Shown here piece by piece: positions 8,574-18,684 of a stretch of 64,000 nt of DNA. The position numbers and the translations under genes are program-made. The notes below the pieces were generated by a model, which saw only the letters and a list, made by a program, of their open reading frames with translations, did not search any database and was not told the origin of the DNA. The DNA is from Sinomicrobium oceani (GTDB lineage: Bacteria > Bacteroidota > Bacteroidia > Flavobacteriales > Flavobacteriaceae), in the NCBI RefSeq assembly GCF_900119185.1, contig NZ_FPJE01000004.1, positions 124,001 to 188,000 on the forward strand, written 5' to 3'. Position 1 is the first letter of the stretch; every line of letters starts with the position of its first letter.

Positions 8574-11500
8574 CTATAATTTCACCATTTTGAAGGTCTT
8601 TTTAAATTGTTTGCCCTGTATTTTTATGAGGTAAACTCCCGGAACAAGTCCAGAGGCTTGTAGTTCGAATTCATCGCCGCCGCTAAAAGTACGACTGTAA
8701 TTCTGAGTCATCACAAGCCGGCCGGTAAGGGAGAAAATACTTATTTGGATATCTCCTTCTACGGCATTGCCTATAAATACTTTTGTGGTTTCACGGAAAG
8801 GGTTAGGGTAGACCACTACATCATCCGGGGCTACATAGATCTTTTCACTGTAAATCCCCTGGCAGTTTTTACCGGTTTTAACGGTGAGTTGATTTTCACC
8901 GGGTTCGAGATCAAGAGATACGTTCCGCTCCGAGGTTTGTGTAGTCATCCCGTTAAGCTCTATAGTGTATAATTCTCCACCCCTGAGTTCGAGTTCCACA
9001 CGGCGCCGGGATTGATTTACCGATGAGGTTACAGACAGTTCTTCCGGCTGGGAGATCGTAAAGTCAAAACACTGTTGAAAACCCGGATATCCTTCTGCGG
9101 TAATGCACATGGAGTAGTTTCCGGATTTCAGGTTTTTTGTTTCCCAGAAATACTGAAAACTACCGGTGATTTCCAGGTCGTCTGCGCCTGTGATGACCGC
9201 CTGGTAATCGTGAATTTCCATGGATTCTATACTTACCGATCCGTCGTCATTATCACGACAGGTCTCACTGGTGGTTTTCAATGCAAAATTATCCTGGGGG
9301 AGTGATAAAGAGGGGGGATCTGTACAAATATCCAGGGAAAATGCATTGAGCATGCCGCCATCTAAGCTATAACCGTCGGTAACGGTCAGGGTCCAGGTAC
9401 CGTCGAGAGGCTCCTCCTGAAAAATCTCAAAAGATTCCTGGGGCAGCAAATGTCCTGTAATGGTCGGAGTTCCGTTGCCACATGTCAGCGGCTCCCCGTC
9501 ATTTCCGAAGGAAGCATCAATGTTTTCATTGCCACCGCATACGCCGTCCAGGATAACAACGGTGGTGCCCGAAGGAGATGTAAGGCTAACGGTCAGATCC
9601 GAAACATAAGAGTGTGTGATGTCGAGGTTCAGGACGAGGCTGGTCAGTATGCCTACATCACTGACTTCTACCGAAGAGGTTATCGTATTGGGACTTGCAC
9701 TGCTGATCGGAATGGCGGTGTTGTTTTCAAAGAGATCACAACCGGATGCCGATTCGGAAGTGTGAAAGTAAAAAGTAGTGCTGTAGGCTCCCTCTTCACA
9801 ATGCCCGACACCTTTGACTCTCCAGTAATAAGTCTGCCCGTTTTCGAGCTCTTCCGAGATGTAACTGGTCGCGGTTACGGATGCTTCGTCGATGATAGAA
9901 GAGAATGCTTCGTCCGCAGCAATCTGAATGGTATACGAAGGCACATCCGGGATTTCTTCCCATTGCATGGACACGGTCGTGTTTACATCACTGGCATTGT
10001 AGGGAGACAGTGGCGACACTTCCCCGATCTCTATAGGCTCATACACCTGTATGTCCACTTCTTTTTCATCGGTAAGTCCTCCTTCGGATTCTGCGTGTAT
10101 AGAAAAGCTGTATGCTCCTTCGTCAAGACTTCCGGTGCCTGTTACGGAAACCTGTATTTCTGTTTCGGATTCGGTTACTACGGCAGGAGTGAAACTCACC
10201 GAAGTGCCTTCGGGTAATTCAGTAGCCGAAAAAGAGACTTCCTCCGAAAATCCGGATGAAGCCTGGTAGGTGAACGTAAATTCCAGATCTTCCGGTTTGC
10301 ATACCGTGAGGTCATCAACCTGAAAGTCCAGTGCAAATTCCCGGATGGAGAGATCGCCCTGGCTTACTGCATAGAAAACATTGTCCGAAGCCCTGACGAT
10401 AATTCTTCCCGTATCTGTATTGACATCATCCGGAAATGTAATTTCATGGCTTCCGTTATTGGTAACACCTGTAGCCATAGTGCGCAATTCGGAGAAATCG
10501 TCCGAAGGAGCAAATAAGATATCAACAAGCTGTGCGTTTACCTCTCCGGTATTGGTGCCTGCAACATCCCAGGTTACTGTCTGGGTGCTTCCGGAAGCAA
10601 TATTCATGGAAGTGTCGTGGGAAGTGATAATGAATGGTCCTGCGGCATCACTGACGGTAAGTATGATATCGTCACTGTTGTTTGCTGCTCCTCCGGGGCG
10701 ATTGTCGCGTACCGTAAGCCGGAAATTCATTTCCCGGGCCACTTCCGGGACTACCTCCCATTGTGAGGCTGTACTTCCGGACAAAACGGTGGCTATGGCC
10801 GGGAAGTAGCGTGTTGCGGAAACTGACGGAGCGATAGACCGGAATACGGGTCCGGAGGTGGCCGTGGGAGAAGGATAGGGACTAAGCGCATCGTCTTCGT
10901 CCATCTGCTCCCAGCAATATGTCAGTATATCGTCACTGTCTGCGTCCGTACCTTCACCGGTGAGCATAAACGGAGTGCCTTTCGGGATGGTAAAATCCCC
11001 ACCGGCATCGGCTGTGGGCACATTGTTTCCGGTAGAAGTGTCGGTCTGGCAGGTTGTAGTCTTTACATAATTGCTTACCTGTTCTATGCTGAATGCATGA
11101 AAATAGGGATCGCTGTGTGGCTGTACATCAGTAGCGCCCGTGATACCGGCATACCCCATAATAGTAGATCCGCTTCCCGGCTCATAGTGAGCATCAGTGC
11201 CTTCGTCCCGGATGGTAAAAGTATGGTTGGCGCCAAACTGGTGTCCCATCTCATGAGCAACAAAATCCACATCGAAATTATCGCCTTCGGGATTGGAGTG
11301 GGAAGTAAAACCACTACCCTTCCTGTTGTCGACACATACACAACCGATGCATCCGGCATTACCGTTGTCACCACCCTGTATAAAGACATGGCCGATATCA
11401 TAGTTTTCTTCACCGATAACACTGGTCAGTGTGCTTTGTAACTCCCCGTTATAACTTCCTGTATAAGGGTCCGTGGCGGGGTCGGTGTAAATGACATCAT

Positions 11501-12242
11501 CCGTATTGGCAATCAGGATCATCGTAACGGCAAAATCATTTTCAAAAAGGCCGTTCACCCTGGTCATAGTGGCGTTCATTGCGGCGAGTGCATCTTCCTT
11601 GGTGCCACCGAAGTACTGGGTGTATTCCCCGGAAGCAGAAAGGGCTAGGCGATATGTACGTAAAGTACTGTCATCGGTGTTTTTTTGTACGGTTCCGCTT
11701 ATGGCAAGGGTGACATCCTCTTCTACCTTACACTCGAAACCCGACATCATTTTAGAGTTCTTCCGATCGTAGACGATGTATTGCGTGCGATCTTTGGAAT
11801 AGGGTTCGATAAATACCGAGCCGTTTTTGGCAGAGAGCTTCATGCTTTGCAATCCGAGATGGGAAATACTGAAACGTATCATTGCCGATGGATCATCAAT
11901 ACTTTTTCCCGTATACGACTTGATTCCGGGATATCGTGCCGCAAGAGCGGGGTGCATCACGGGGGCTTCGGATATCCGGTACTTTTCGAAATTACCGTCT
12001 GCATCCGGAAATTCGATGACAATGTCGGACTTTCCTGAGATCTGTCCTCTCAACGGGGCATTCTGCAGCAGTTTTTTGAGGGATTCCAGGTTCAGGGTAT
12101 AGGTTTTACCGGAAGGAAGCTGTGCCTTCTGAGGTAATATGTTCGATCTTCCGGCGGTATTTGCCGGGGTCCACACCTGGCTTTGTCCGTAACCGGCAAA
12201 GAAGCAAAGCGCAAAGGTGATAAAGAGTAGTTTTTTTATCAT
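8574..12242 (-). CDS. Secreted reprolysin-like zinc metalloprotease with T9SS tail
   Basis: This 1222-aa multidomain protein has a signal peptide (about 1-20) and a propeptide-like region to about 190. A metzincin catalytic domain follows, with the zinc site HEMGHQFGANH (His330, Glu331, His334, His340) and a downstream Met-turn candidate (GSGSTIMGYAG). After it come PKD/cadherin-like segments (about 410-640), an FN3 domain (about 740-830), a proprotein convertase P domain (about 834-977) and a C-terminal T9SS type A sorting domain (about 1143-1222, VVYPNPF... to GVYLIKI). It is probably exported by SecYEG, passed through the outer membrane by T9SS, and acts on extracellular protein. A paralogue lies at 13786-17469 with the same order of domains. 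Confidence 0.93.
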   Translation of the reverse strand: MIKKLLFITFALCFFAGYGQSQVWTPANTAGRSNILPQKAQLPSGKTYTLNLESLKKLLQNAPLRGQISGKSDIVIEFPDADGNFEKYRISEAPVMHPALAARYPGIKSYTGKSIDDPSAMIRFSISHLGLQSMKLSAKNGSVFIEPYSKDRTQYIVYDRKNSKMMSGFECKVEEDVTLAISGTVQKNTDDSTLRTYRLALSASGEYTQYFGGTKEDALAAMNATMTRVNGLFENDFAVTMILIANTDDVIYTDPATDPYTGSYNGELQSTLTSVIGEENYDIGHVFIQGGDNGNAGCIGCVCVDNRKGSGFTSHSNPEGDNFDVDFVAHEMGHQFGANHTFTIRDEGTDAHYEPGSGSTIMGYAGITGATDVQPHSDPYFHAFSIEQVSNYVKTTTCQTDTSTGNNVPTADAGGDFTIPKGTPFMLTGEGTDADSDDILTYCWEQMDEDDALSPYPSPTATSGPVFRSIAPSVSATRYFPAIATVLSGSTASQWEVVPEVAREMNFRLTVRDNRPGGAANNSDDIILTVSDAAGPFIITSHDTSMNIASGSTQTVTWDVAGTNTGEVNAQLVDILFAPSDDFSELRTMATGVTNNGSHEITFPDDVNTDTGRIIVRASDNVFYAVSQGDLSIREFALDFQVDDLTVCKPEDLEFTFTYQASSGFSEEVSFSATELPEGTSVSFTPAVVTESETEIQVSVTGTGSLDEGAYSFSIHAESEGGLTDEKEVDIQVYEPIEIGEVSPLSPYNASDVNTTVSMQWEEIPDVPSYTIQIAADEAFSSIIDEASVTATSYISEELENGQTYYWRVKGVGHCEEGAYSTTFYFHTSESASGCDLFENNTAIPISSASPNTITSSVEVSDVGILTSLVLNLDITHSYVSDLTVSLTSPSGTTVVILDGVCGGNENIDASFGNDGEPLTCGNGTPTITGHLLPQESFEIFQEEPLDGTWTLTVTDGYSLDGGMLNAFSLDICTDPPSLSLPQDNFALKTTSETCRDNDDGSVSIESMEIHDYQAVITGADDLEITGSFQYFWETKNLKSGNYSMCITAEGYPGFQQCFDFTISQPEELSVTSSVNQSRRRVELELRGGELYTIELNGMTTQTSERNVSLDLEPGENQLTVKTGKNCQGIYSEKIYVAPDDVVVYPNPFRETTKVFIGNAVEGDIQISIFSLTGRLVMTQNYSRTFSGGDEFELQASGLVPGVYLIKIQGKQFKKTFKMVKL

Positions 12243-12293
12243 GGATTTGGGTTTAGAGATATAAAAAAAATCAATACGTATGTCTTTTTCATA

Positions 12294-12322
12294 CCCCCGG
12301 AACTATCGGGATGTTCCGGGGG
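12294..12322. terminator. Strong hairpin between the Ig-like lipoprotein and the metalloprotease
   Basis: There is a perfect 10-bp GC-rich stem (12294-12303 CCCCCGGAAC with 12313-12322 GTTCCGGGGG) and a 9-nt loop. On the minus strand it begins 7 bp after the stop of the Ig-like lipoprotein gene. No T-run follows immediately, so it may be an mRNA 3'-end stabiliser or a weak terminator rather than a classic Rho-independent terminator. Confidence 0.6.
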
Positions 12323-12328
12323 ATGAAG

Positions 12329-13648
12329 CTATCTTTTTCTGAAAGTACCTTTTTTAATGGAAAGTGTGCTGATTCCGGGCGTTCTTTTTGATTTTCCTGT
12401 TCTGGAAGCATCCCAGGCAAAAAGCGGTCCGCTGTATGCTCCCGTTACGGTGGCCCCGTCTTCTTTGGTAATCGTGTACTGAATACTTTCTACCGTAGTT
12501 TCGGCGTTTGCCCATGTGTCCATACCCGAAATCTCCAGTGTTATACTTTCGAAATCTTCGTCATCACCAACCCATGCGGTATAGTCATAATAGATCTGGG
12601 CGTCAAAAGTTTCCGGAAGTGTTCCGCTATTATAGGTATAGGTTCCGTTGGAGGGAAAAGCAAGATCTCCGGCAGGTGGTTGTTCCACGGCAAAATAGAT
12701 GTAGACATCGTTAGGGTAGTCAGCCGTACCATCACCATTGTCGATCTCCAGGAACGGGTTAAAAGCCCAGATCGATTCCAGTCCGTTTTCGCCCTCGTAT
12801 GTTCCCAGATAGGCAAAACTTCCCGTAGGGGTCTCATACGAATTTCCATCCAGTGTAAAGAAATTTTCGGAGATGGTAATTTCTATACTTTCGGTAGTGA
12901 GGTCTCCGTAAGTGGCGATAATGGTATAAGTTCCTCCTTCTTCCGGAATGAATACATTCCCTTCGATCTCCTCATCGTTCACCAGAATAGTAGCATTTTC
13001 GGTAATATCGATATCGTTGTCCGCAAACACGGTAAACGTTATGGGGTCTCCGACAATACCTTCGTTTTTGTCCGCTTCAACAGTAATGGAGTTTGGCAGA
13101 GCCTCAACGGTTATGGGTTCGCTCTCCAGACCGGAATAGGAAGCTATAACTGTAAATATTCCAGGTGCTTCCGGTTTAAACCTCTCTCTTTCCAGGGGCT
13201 CCCCGTCTGCGGTAATCACAGCTTCATAGGTCACATCTTTTCCGGCATCCGTAATTACGGTAAATGAGAAAACTTCCCCGAGTTGCAGTGTGGTCTGTTC
13301 CGAAGAAATGGTTATGGAAGAAGCATCCTGGTCAATAGCTACAACTTCGTAATGAGAAGTGGTAATCATATTGCCATACGTGGCCTTTACACTGTAAGTT
13401 CCCGTTTTTGCAGGAGTAAAGGTATTTGCTTGCAGAACAGTATTGTTTACTGTTATTGTAGAAGAAGAAGTCACATCTTCTCCCGTATTTGTGATGACGG
13501 AAAATGTAAGGGTCTCTCCCGTTTTCACCACAGTAGTGTCGGCAGTTACGGTGATGGAGAGATCGTCCGTACCGGCATCGTCATCGTTGCCACAGGAACT
13601 CCATGTAAGGATACCGACAAATAAAATAAGAGCGTAAAAAATTCTCAT
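12329..13648 (-). CDS. Lipoprotein with three Ig-like repeats
   Basis: This 439-aa protein has a lipoprotein signal (WSSC then GNDDD), which predicts surface or outer-membrane anchoring. Residues about 31-107, 110-187 and 188-267 are three repeats with a shared pattern (T..G..-F.V-T..G.DVT...-I-....-F.P...G.Y.V.A.YG), i.e. Ig-like folds. A separate region of about 170 aa follows, rich in Asp/Gly and aromatic residues, and ends in a basic tail (KKGTFRKR). No function is recognisable. It lies between two paralogous secreted metalloproteases on the same strand, which suggests a joint role at the cell surface. Confidence 0.8.
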   Translation of the reverse strand: MRIFYALILFVGILTWSSCGNDDDAGTDDLSITVTADTTVVKTGETLTFSVITNTGEDVTSSSTITVNNTVLQANTFTPAKTGTYSVKATYGNMITTSHYEVVAIDQDASSITISSEQTTLQLGEVFSFTVITDAGKDVTYEAVITADGEPLERERFKPEAPGIFTVIASYSGLESEPITVEALPNSITVEADKNEGIVGDPITFTVFADNDIDITENATILVNDEEIEGNVFIPEEGGTYTIIATYGDLTTESIEITISENFFTLDGNSYETPTGSFAYLGTYEGENGLESIWAFNPFLEIDNGDGTADYPNDVYIYFAVEQPPAGDLAFPSNGTYTYNSGTLPETFDAQIYYDYTAWVGDDEDFESITLEISGMDTWANAETTVESIQYTITKEDGATVTGAYSGPLFAWDASRTGKSKRTPGISTLSIKKGTFRKR

Positions 13649-13785
13649 AGGCGTAGGTTAATGTTAATAAAATAGGATTTGGGACAACAATATAAGAATT
13701 ATTTAACATAAAATATCGCTATGAGTGGTAAAATATATCTTAAAGGTTCACGAAGTGTGATTTTCTTAAAAAAAGTATGAGTCTG

Positions 13786-16700
13786 TTATCTTTTTAGGAT
13801 TTTTACGGTTTTATGAATGTCTGCTCCACTGATTTTGACGAGATATACTCCGGGAGGCAAAATATGGAGTCCGAGATCCGAATGACCGTCTGTAGTATTG
13901 ATCTTCTGCGACATCATAAGTTTTCCGGACAGGGAGAACACCGATAGACGGAGGATTCCGGAAATATCACTGCCGATATAAGCACTGGCAGTATCCGTAA
14001 ACGGATTCGGATATATGACCACATCGTCAGGGGAGATATAGATATCCTCTTTGTATATGCCCTGGCAGGATTTGTCTGTTCTGATGACAACCGTATTTTT
14101 TCCTGATCGCAGGGGGAGGCTGATATTCTTGTTCCCGGTGGTTATCGATGTTCCGTTGAGTTCTATGATATAATGCCGCCCTCCTTCGAGTGACAGGTGG
14201 AGGTTATTATCCGAGGCATTTACACGCGTATAGACCGATAAATCTCCGGACGGTGCTACGGTAACATCGAAACACTGTATAAAGACGGGGTTGTCCGCAA
14301 TGGTGAAACACAATGCGTATGTTCCGGGAGCCAGATTTCCGATCTCCCAGTTTTCGGAGAAATCGGCGGTTACAGCGGTATTCTCTCCGCGAAAATCTAC
14401 CTGGTAGTTCAGATTTACCTGAGCGTTTACGGAAATATGGCCGTCCCTGGTGTCTTTACACGATTCGTCGGTAACTTTGATACGGAAGTTATCAGGAGCC
14501 GGAGCAGGACATCTGGTAATGCTAAAACTATTAATGCTTCCCCCGTCTTCTGCGTGAGCGTCTCTCACAGTCAGGGTCCAGGTTCCCTTTAAGGATTCTC
14601 CGCGGAAATCTGTCAGTGATCCCGAGGGTTTTACAGTGCCGCCTATGGCCGGGTTGTTATTACAGTTAATGTGGTCTCCCGTATCGCTGAATATAGCGCG
14701 GATATCCTGAACTTCATCGCATATCCCGGAGATGATCTGTACTGTAGTTCCTGAGGGCGATGTAAGGCTGATCGTAAGGTCGGATACCCAGGTGTGTGTA
14801 ATATCGAGAGATAAGGACAATCCTCCGGCGATAAGATCTTCATCCGTAATATGCAATAAAGACGTTACGGTACTGGCACGGTTTTCAGGAATAATGACAG
14901 GGTCCGTACTTGTATAGGTTTTGCATTGGGTTTCCAGGGTACTGAAAGAAAAAGGAGGGCTGTATTCTCCCTCACCACAGCGGTTTTTTGGTCTGACCCT
15001 CCAGTAATAAAACTTGTCGTTTTCCAGGAGTTGAGGTTCGTAAAACGGGAAGTTTACCGAAGCCGTTTCGAGCAGATCGGAGAAGTCCGCTGTTGCAGCG
15101 ATCTGAATATCGTATTGTTCCGCGTTGTCTATGGTATCCCATTCCAGCGTAATTCCGAAGGCGGGACGCAATTCCCGGGTTCCGTCGGCAGGAGAAGAGA
15201 GGTTTGCTGCAGGGAAAATGTCGTCATAAACTTCAAGGGAGAGTGGTACATTGCGGACTTGCTGCCCCGATGTCCCTGCTATGTGTATATCATACGGGCC
15301 CTTTGCTTCGATTCCGGAAATTTCCATAATGACTTTCGTACTGTCAGAAGTTGCCGAAGCCGGTGAAAAAGTGGCCTGTAATCCCTGTGGCATTTCGGCG
15401 GAAAAGGTGGTCTCCGCATTAAACCCGTTGTGTGTCCGGTACAAAAAGGGGTATGCCACTTGTTGGGAGATACAGTGCTTTTGGGTCAGTTCTTCGAATT
15501 CCAGGGTGAAATCAGAAGAGGTGATGGTAAGATCTGCAGTATTGACCGAGAAAAAGATATTTCCTCTGGGTTTTACCATAATCCTGGCCTTGTTGGTTTC
15601 GATCCCGCCGGGAATGAGTACCGTGGCCGATCCGTTATTGGGAAGTTCGGAACCGATAGTATGCGGATTGCCAAAACTTCCGTCTTCCGATAGTAAAATG
15701 TCTACAAAAGCTGCCGAGATTGTTCCGGTCTGCGTTTCTGCAACATCCCAGGTGATCGTTTCCGTAGTTCCTCCGGTCAATGTTTTTTCTTCCTGATGTG
15801 AAGTCATCCGGAAAGGACCTGCATGTCCGTCTACCGTGATACGAACATCGTCCCTTACGGTTTGTCCGCCGGAGGGATTATTGTCCCTGACTGTGAAAGA
15901 AAAGTTTAGTTCCCTGTCTGTTTCGGGAAGGACTTCCCAGGTGTTAGCCAGTGCGCCCGAAAGGATGTCGTCAAGTCTCGGGAAATACCGATGAGGCACT
16001 GTTACGGGTGAATAAGAACGGAATACGGGCCCTCCCGAAGCCGTTGCATCGGGATAGCCTTCGTTGATTTGGTTATCTGTTTGTTCCCACGTATAGGTAA
16101 GGGCATCCCCGTCGGGGTCCGATCCGGAGCCCGTAAGGACAAAGGCAGTTCCGGCGGGAATTGTGTAATCTGCTCCTGCATCGGCAACCGGAGGCAGGTT
16201 CCCTGTGTTTTGCAGGGTAGCACAGGTGCTGTTTCCTGTAGTGATATTGTCCCGGATCTGAGCGATACTGACGGTATGGAAATAAGGATCACTGTAGTTT
16301 TGTATATTGGGAGGGCATATCCCGGCATAGGCCATGATCGTAGAACCGCTTCCGGGTTCTACGGCAGTTCCGGCGCTTCTCTCGTCCCCACAATAATTGT
16401 TAAAGGTGTGCGTAGCGCCAAACTGATGTCCCATTTCATGAGCTACATAATCCACGGCAAAAGGATCGCCGACCGGGGCTGTAGTTCCCGTTACGCCCTT
16501 CGCCTTCGAAGCGGTACAGGGAGAATTCAGTTGTGCGATTCCGCCGGCTCCCGTACTGAAAACATGTCCGATGTCATAATTTTCACTGCCGGCAATACCA
16601 TCAATGATAGCTTGTATCTCGTCGATTAATGTTTTACCGTTGTTATTGGTCATTCCGTCGGTTTCCGGATCGAGAAATATAAGGTCGTCATTGTTTTCGA

Positions 16701-17469
16701 TCAGTTGCATGCGTATGGAGAGGTCATTTTCGTAAATCCCGTTGACCCGTGTCATAATCGTATTCATCGCAGCGAGTACCGCCTCTTTTTGTTGAGAAAC
16801 CGTACCGTTATTGAGCCCTGCTGCACTGATATGATACCGGGCAAACTCCCCGGTACAGGCCAGTGCCAGACGGAAAATACGCATCTGTCCGTCATCAGCT
16901 CTTTTCAGCCTTCCGGTATTTTTTAATGCCGGGCCATAGGTTTCATCGATGATTTTACATTCGAAATCTTTGTCTAACGGAGTGTATGAAGCTTTGCCGG
17001 CCAGTACATAAATGTCTTTCTCTTCTTTGTCGGGATTGAGGTAGTACGTTCCGTTTTTGTCGTAGATAACACCGTGAAATCCATAATGGTCAAGACTGAA
17101 TCTGATCCGGGTCTGCGGGTTGGAAACCGATGTTCCGGAGTACGACCGGATACCCGGATACTTCTCGGCTAACCGTTCGGGAAGAAAGGGAACTTCGGTG
17201 ATGATAAAGTCTTCGATACCCCCGCCTTTTACCGGAAAAGAAACAGTGGTCCGGTTTCTTCCCCGAATATGCTTACGCCCGGCGGAAACTCCGGAAAGAT
17301 CCGATTTCAGGGTGTTGATTTCCAGTCGGTAGCCTTCAGTGGAAGCGCCGGGCCTGATTCCGGATATATTTTTTTCATGATGGGAAATCCTGGTCCACGG
17401 CCTATGCTGCCCGGAAACCGTAACGTACGAAAAAAGAATAAAAATAAGCGGGAGTAGGTGTTTTTTCAT
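13786..17469 (-). CDS. Second secreted reprolysin-like zinc metalloprotease with T9SS tail
   Basis: This 1227-aa paralogue of the 8574-12242 product has the same architecture. A signal peptide (ends near VSGQ) and propeptide are followed by the metzincin domain with HEMGHQFGATH (His344, Glu345, His348, His354) and a STIMAYAG Met-turn candidate. PKD-like segments, an FN3 domain and a P domain (about 846-983) follow. A T9SS sorting domain starts near residue 1153 (VIYPNPFTDTA) and ends GVYLVKISG...KTVKILKR. It shares long stretches with its neighbour, for example the catalytic core and DDVV(V/I)YPNPF, so a tandem duplication is likely. It is expected to be secreted and to degrade protein outside the cell. 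Confidence 0.93.
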   Translation of the reverse strand: MKKHLLPLIFILFSYVTVSGQHRPWTRISHHEKNISGIRPGASTEGYRLEINTLKSDLSGVSAGRKHIRGRNRTTVSFPVKGGGIEDFIITEVPFLPERLAEKYPGIRSYSGTSVSNPQTRIRFSLDHYGFHGVIYDKNGTYYLNPDKEEKDIYVLAGKASYTPLDKDFECKIIDETYGPALKNTGRLKRADDGQMRIFRLALACTGEFARYHISAAGLNNGTVSQQKEAVLAAMNTIMTRVNGIYENDLSIRMQLIENNDDLIFLDPETDGMTNNNGKTLIDEIQAIIDGIAGSENYDIGHVFSTGAGGIAQLNSPCTASKAKGVTGTTAPVGDPFAVDYVAHEMGHQFGATHTFNNYCGDERSAGTAVEPGSGSTIMAYAGICPPNIQNYSDPYFHTVSIAQIRDNITTGNSTCATLQNTGNLPPVADAGADYTIPAGTAFVLTGSGSDPDGDALTYTWEQTDNQINEGYPDATASGGPVFRSYSPVTVPHRYFPRLDDILSGALANTWEVLPETDRELNFSFTVRDNNPSGGQTVRDDVRITVDGHAGPFRMTSHQEEKTLTGGTTETITWDVAETQTGTISAAFVDILLSEDGSFGNPHTIGSELPNNGSATVLIPGGIETNKARIMVKPRGNIFFSVNTADLTITSSDFTLEFEELTQKHCISQQVAYPFLYRTHNGFNAETTFSAEMPQGLQATFSPASATSDSTKVIMEISGIEAKGPYDIHIAGTSGQQVRNVPLSLEVYDDIFPAANLSSPADGTRELRPAFGITLEWDTIDNAEQYDIQIAATADFSDLLETASVNFPFYEPQLLENDKFYYWRVRPKNRCGEGEYSPPFSFSTLETQCKTYTSTDPVIIPENRASTVTSLLHITDEDLIAGGLSLSLDITHTWVSDLTISLTSPSGTTVQIISGICDEVQDIRAIFSDTGDHINCNNNPAIGGTVKPSGSLTDFRGESLKGTWTLTVRDAHAEDGGSINSFSITRCPAPAPDNFRIKVTDESCKDTRDGHISVNAQVNLNYQVDFRGENTAVTADFSENWEIGNLAPGTYALCFTIADNPVFIQCFDVTVAPSGDLSVYTRVNASDNNLHLSLEGGRHYIIELNGTSITTGNKNISLPLRSGKNTVVIRTDKSCQGIYKEDIYISPDDVVIYPNPFTDTASAYIGSDISGILRLSVFSLSGKLMMSQKINTTDGHSDLGLHILPPGVYLVKISGADIHKTVKILKR

Positions 17470-17655
17470 AGACTGGTTATATACCTGTAAATGTATAGAA
17501 TAATTTGTAATTAACCTTCAGAATACGGGATCTGTAAGTTTCTGTAGAAAGCTTTCGGAGCATATTTTTCCGGTTGTCGATATGTAGGAAGACCGGTAAT
17601 TGGTATTCGGAACCTTTTCTAAGCGCTATAATGAGATTTAGACGATTAAAATTTG

Positions 17656-17663
17656 TTACTTTG
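17656..17663 (+). promoter_or_regulatory. Possible -7 box for ribF
   Basis: TTACTTTG differs from TAnnTTTG at the second base but keeps the TTTG end. It lies 20-26 bp before the non-ATG start of ribF, in the 213-bp gap between divergent genes. Confidence 0.35.
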
Positions 17664-17682
17664 TAGTGTTGGATAAAAATCT

Positions 17683-18621
17683 TTGTTCGTGATTATTAAA
17701 AAAACACTTTCGGAGGATAGTGATGCCGGATTTTCTGTAGTAACCATAGGTACTTTTGACGGAGTGCATGTGGGACACAAAAAGATACTCGATCGATTGA
17801 TCTCAACCGCACGTGCAAACAATCTGAAGTCTACTATTTTTACATTTTTCCCCCATCCGAGAATGGTCCTGCAGCAGGATGCGGACATCAAACTCATAAA
17901 CACCTTAGACGAAAAAATATCAATACTTGAAAAAAGTGGTCTCGATCAGCTTATCCTGTATCCCTTTACCCGCGAATTTTCCAGGCTTACCGCTATAGAA
18001 TTTGTCAGGGATATCATAGTAAATAAACTACATGCCAAAAAGGTGATAATCGGTTATGATCACCGTTTCGGGAGGAACCGTACGGCGACGATCAAGGATC
18101 TGAAACAGTTTGGAGAAACCTATGATTTTGAGGTGGAAGAGATCGGCGTGGAAGAGGTAAATGCTGTATCCGTAAGTTCTACGAAAATACGAAAGGCATT
18201 GCAGGAAGGGGATATGAAAACGGCGAATACCTATCTCGGTTACGATTTTATGCTTACGGGAGAGGTGGTTAAGGGCAAGGGACTGGGAAGACAGATCCGT
18301 TTTCCTACGGCCAACCTCCATATTGCCGAAAAATACAAGCTCATTCCGGGAAACGGAGTATATGTGGTAAAGAGCCATATCGACGGAAAGAATGTTTATG
18401 GAATGATGAATATCGGATTCAATCCGACTGTTGACGGAAAGAACCAATCCATAGAGATCCACTTTTTTGATTTTGATCGCGATATCTACGGCAGAAAAAT
18501 ACAGGTGGACATGCTCAAAAGGCTACGCGATGAGGTTCGCTTCGAATCAGTGGAAGCATTGTCTGTACAGTTGGAAAAAGACAGGGAGAATGCCCTGAAA
18601 TACATAGCGGACTTTTTGTAG
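17683..18621 (+). CDS. ribF: Bifunctional riboflavin kinase / FAD synthetase
   Basis: This protein of about 312 aa makes FMN from riboflavin and ATP and then FAD from FMN and ATP in the cytoplasm. The N-terminal FAD synthetase domain has GTFDGVHVGHKKIL and a VIGYDHRFG-type motif. The C-terminal riboflavin kinase domain (from about 185) has KGLGRQIRFPTANL and GVYVV. No ATG is available before the conserved GTFDGVH block, so translation must begin at TTG 17683 or GTG 17689. The gene is divergent from the second metalloprotease. An HTTM-family membrane protein follows after 63 bp. Confidence 0.95.
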   Translation: MFVIIKKTLSEDSDAGFSVVTIGTFDGVHVGHKKILDRLISTARANNLKSTIFTFFPHPRMVLQQDADIKLINTLDEKISILEKSGLDQLILYPFTREFSRLTAIEFVRDIIVNKLHAKKVIIGYDHRFGRNRTATIKDLKQFGETYDFEVEEIGVEEVNAVSVSSTKIRKALQEGDMKTANTYLGYDFMLTGEVVKGKGLGRQIRFPTANLHIAEKYKLIPGNGVYVVKSHIDGKNVYGMMNIGFNPTVDGKNQSIEIHFFDFDRDIYGRKIQVDMLKRLRDEVRFESVEALSVQLEKDRENALKYIADFL

Positions 18622-18684
18622 GATAGCACTTTTCGGGTGTAGTACCCCGGAAGCGCCCCGGTTTGTGAACTTAAAATTTTACCT

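Noticed and set aside
9450-10217. Plus-strand open frames of up to 255 codons within the metalloprotease gene
   Set aside because: They are antisense to FN3, P-domain and adjoining parts of a continuous 1222-codon gene.
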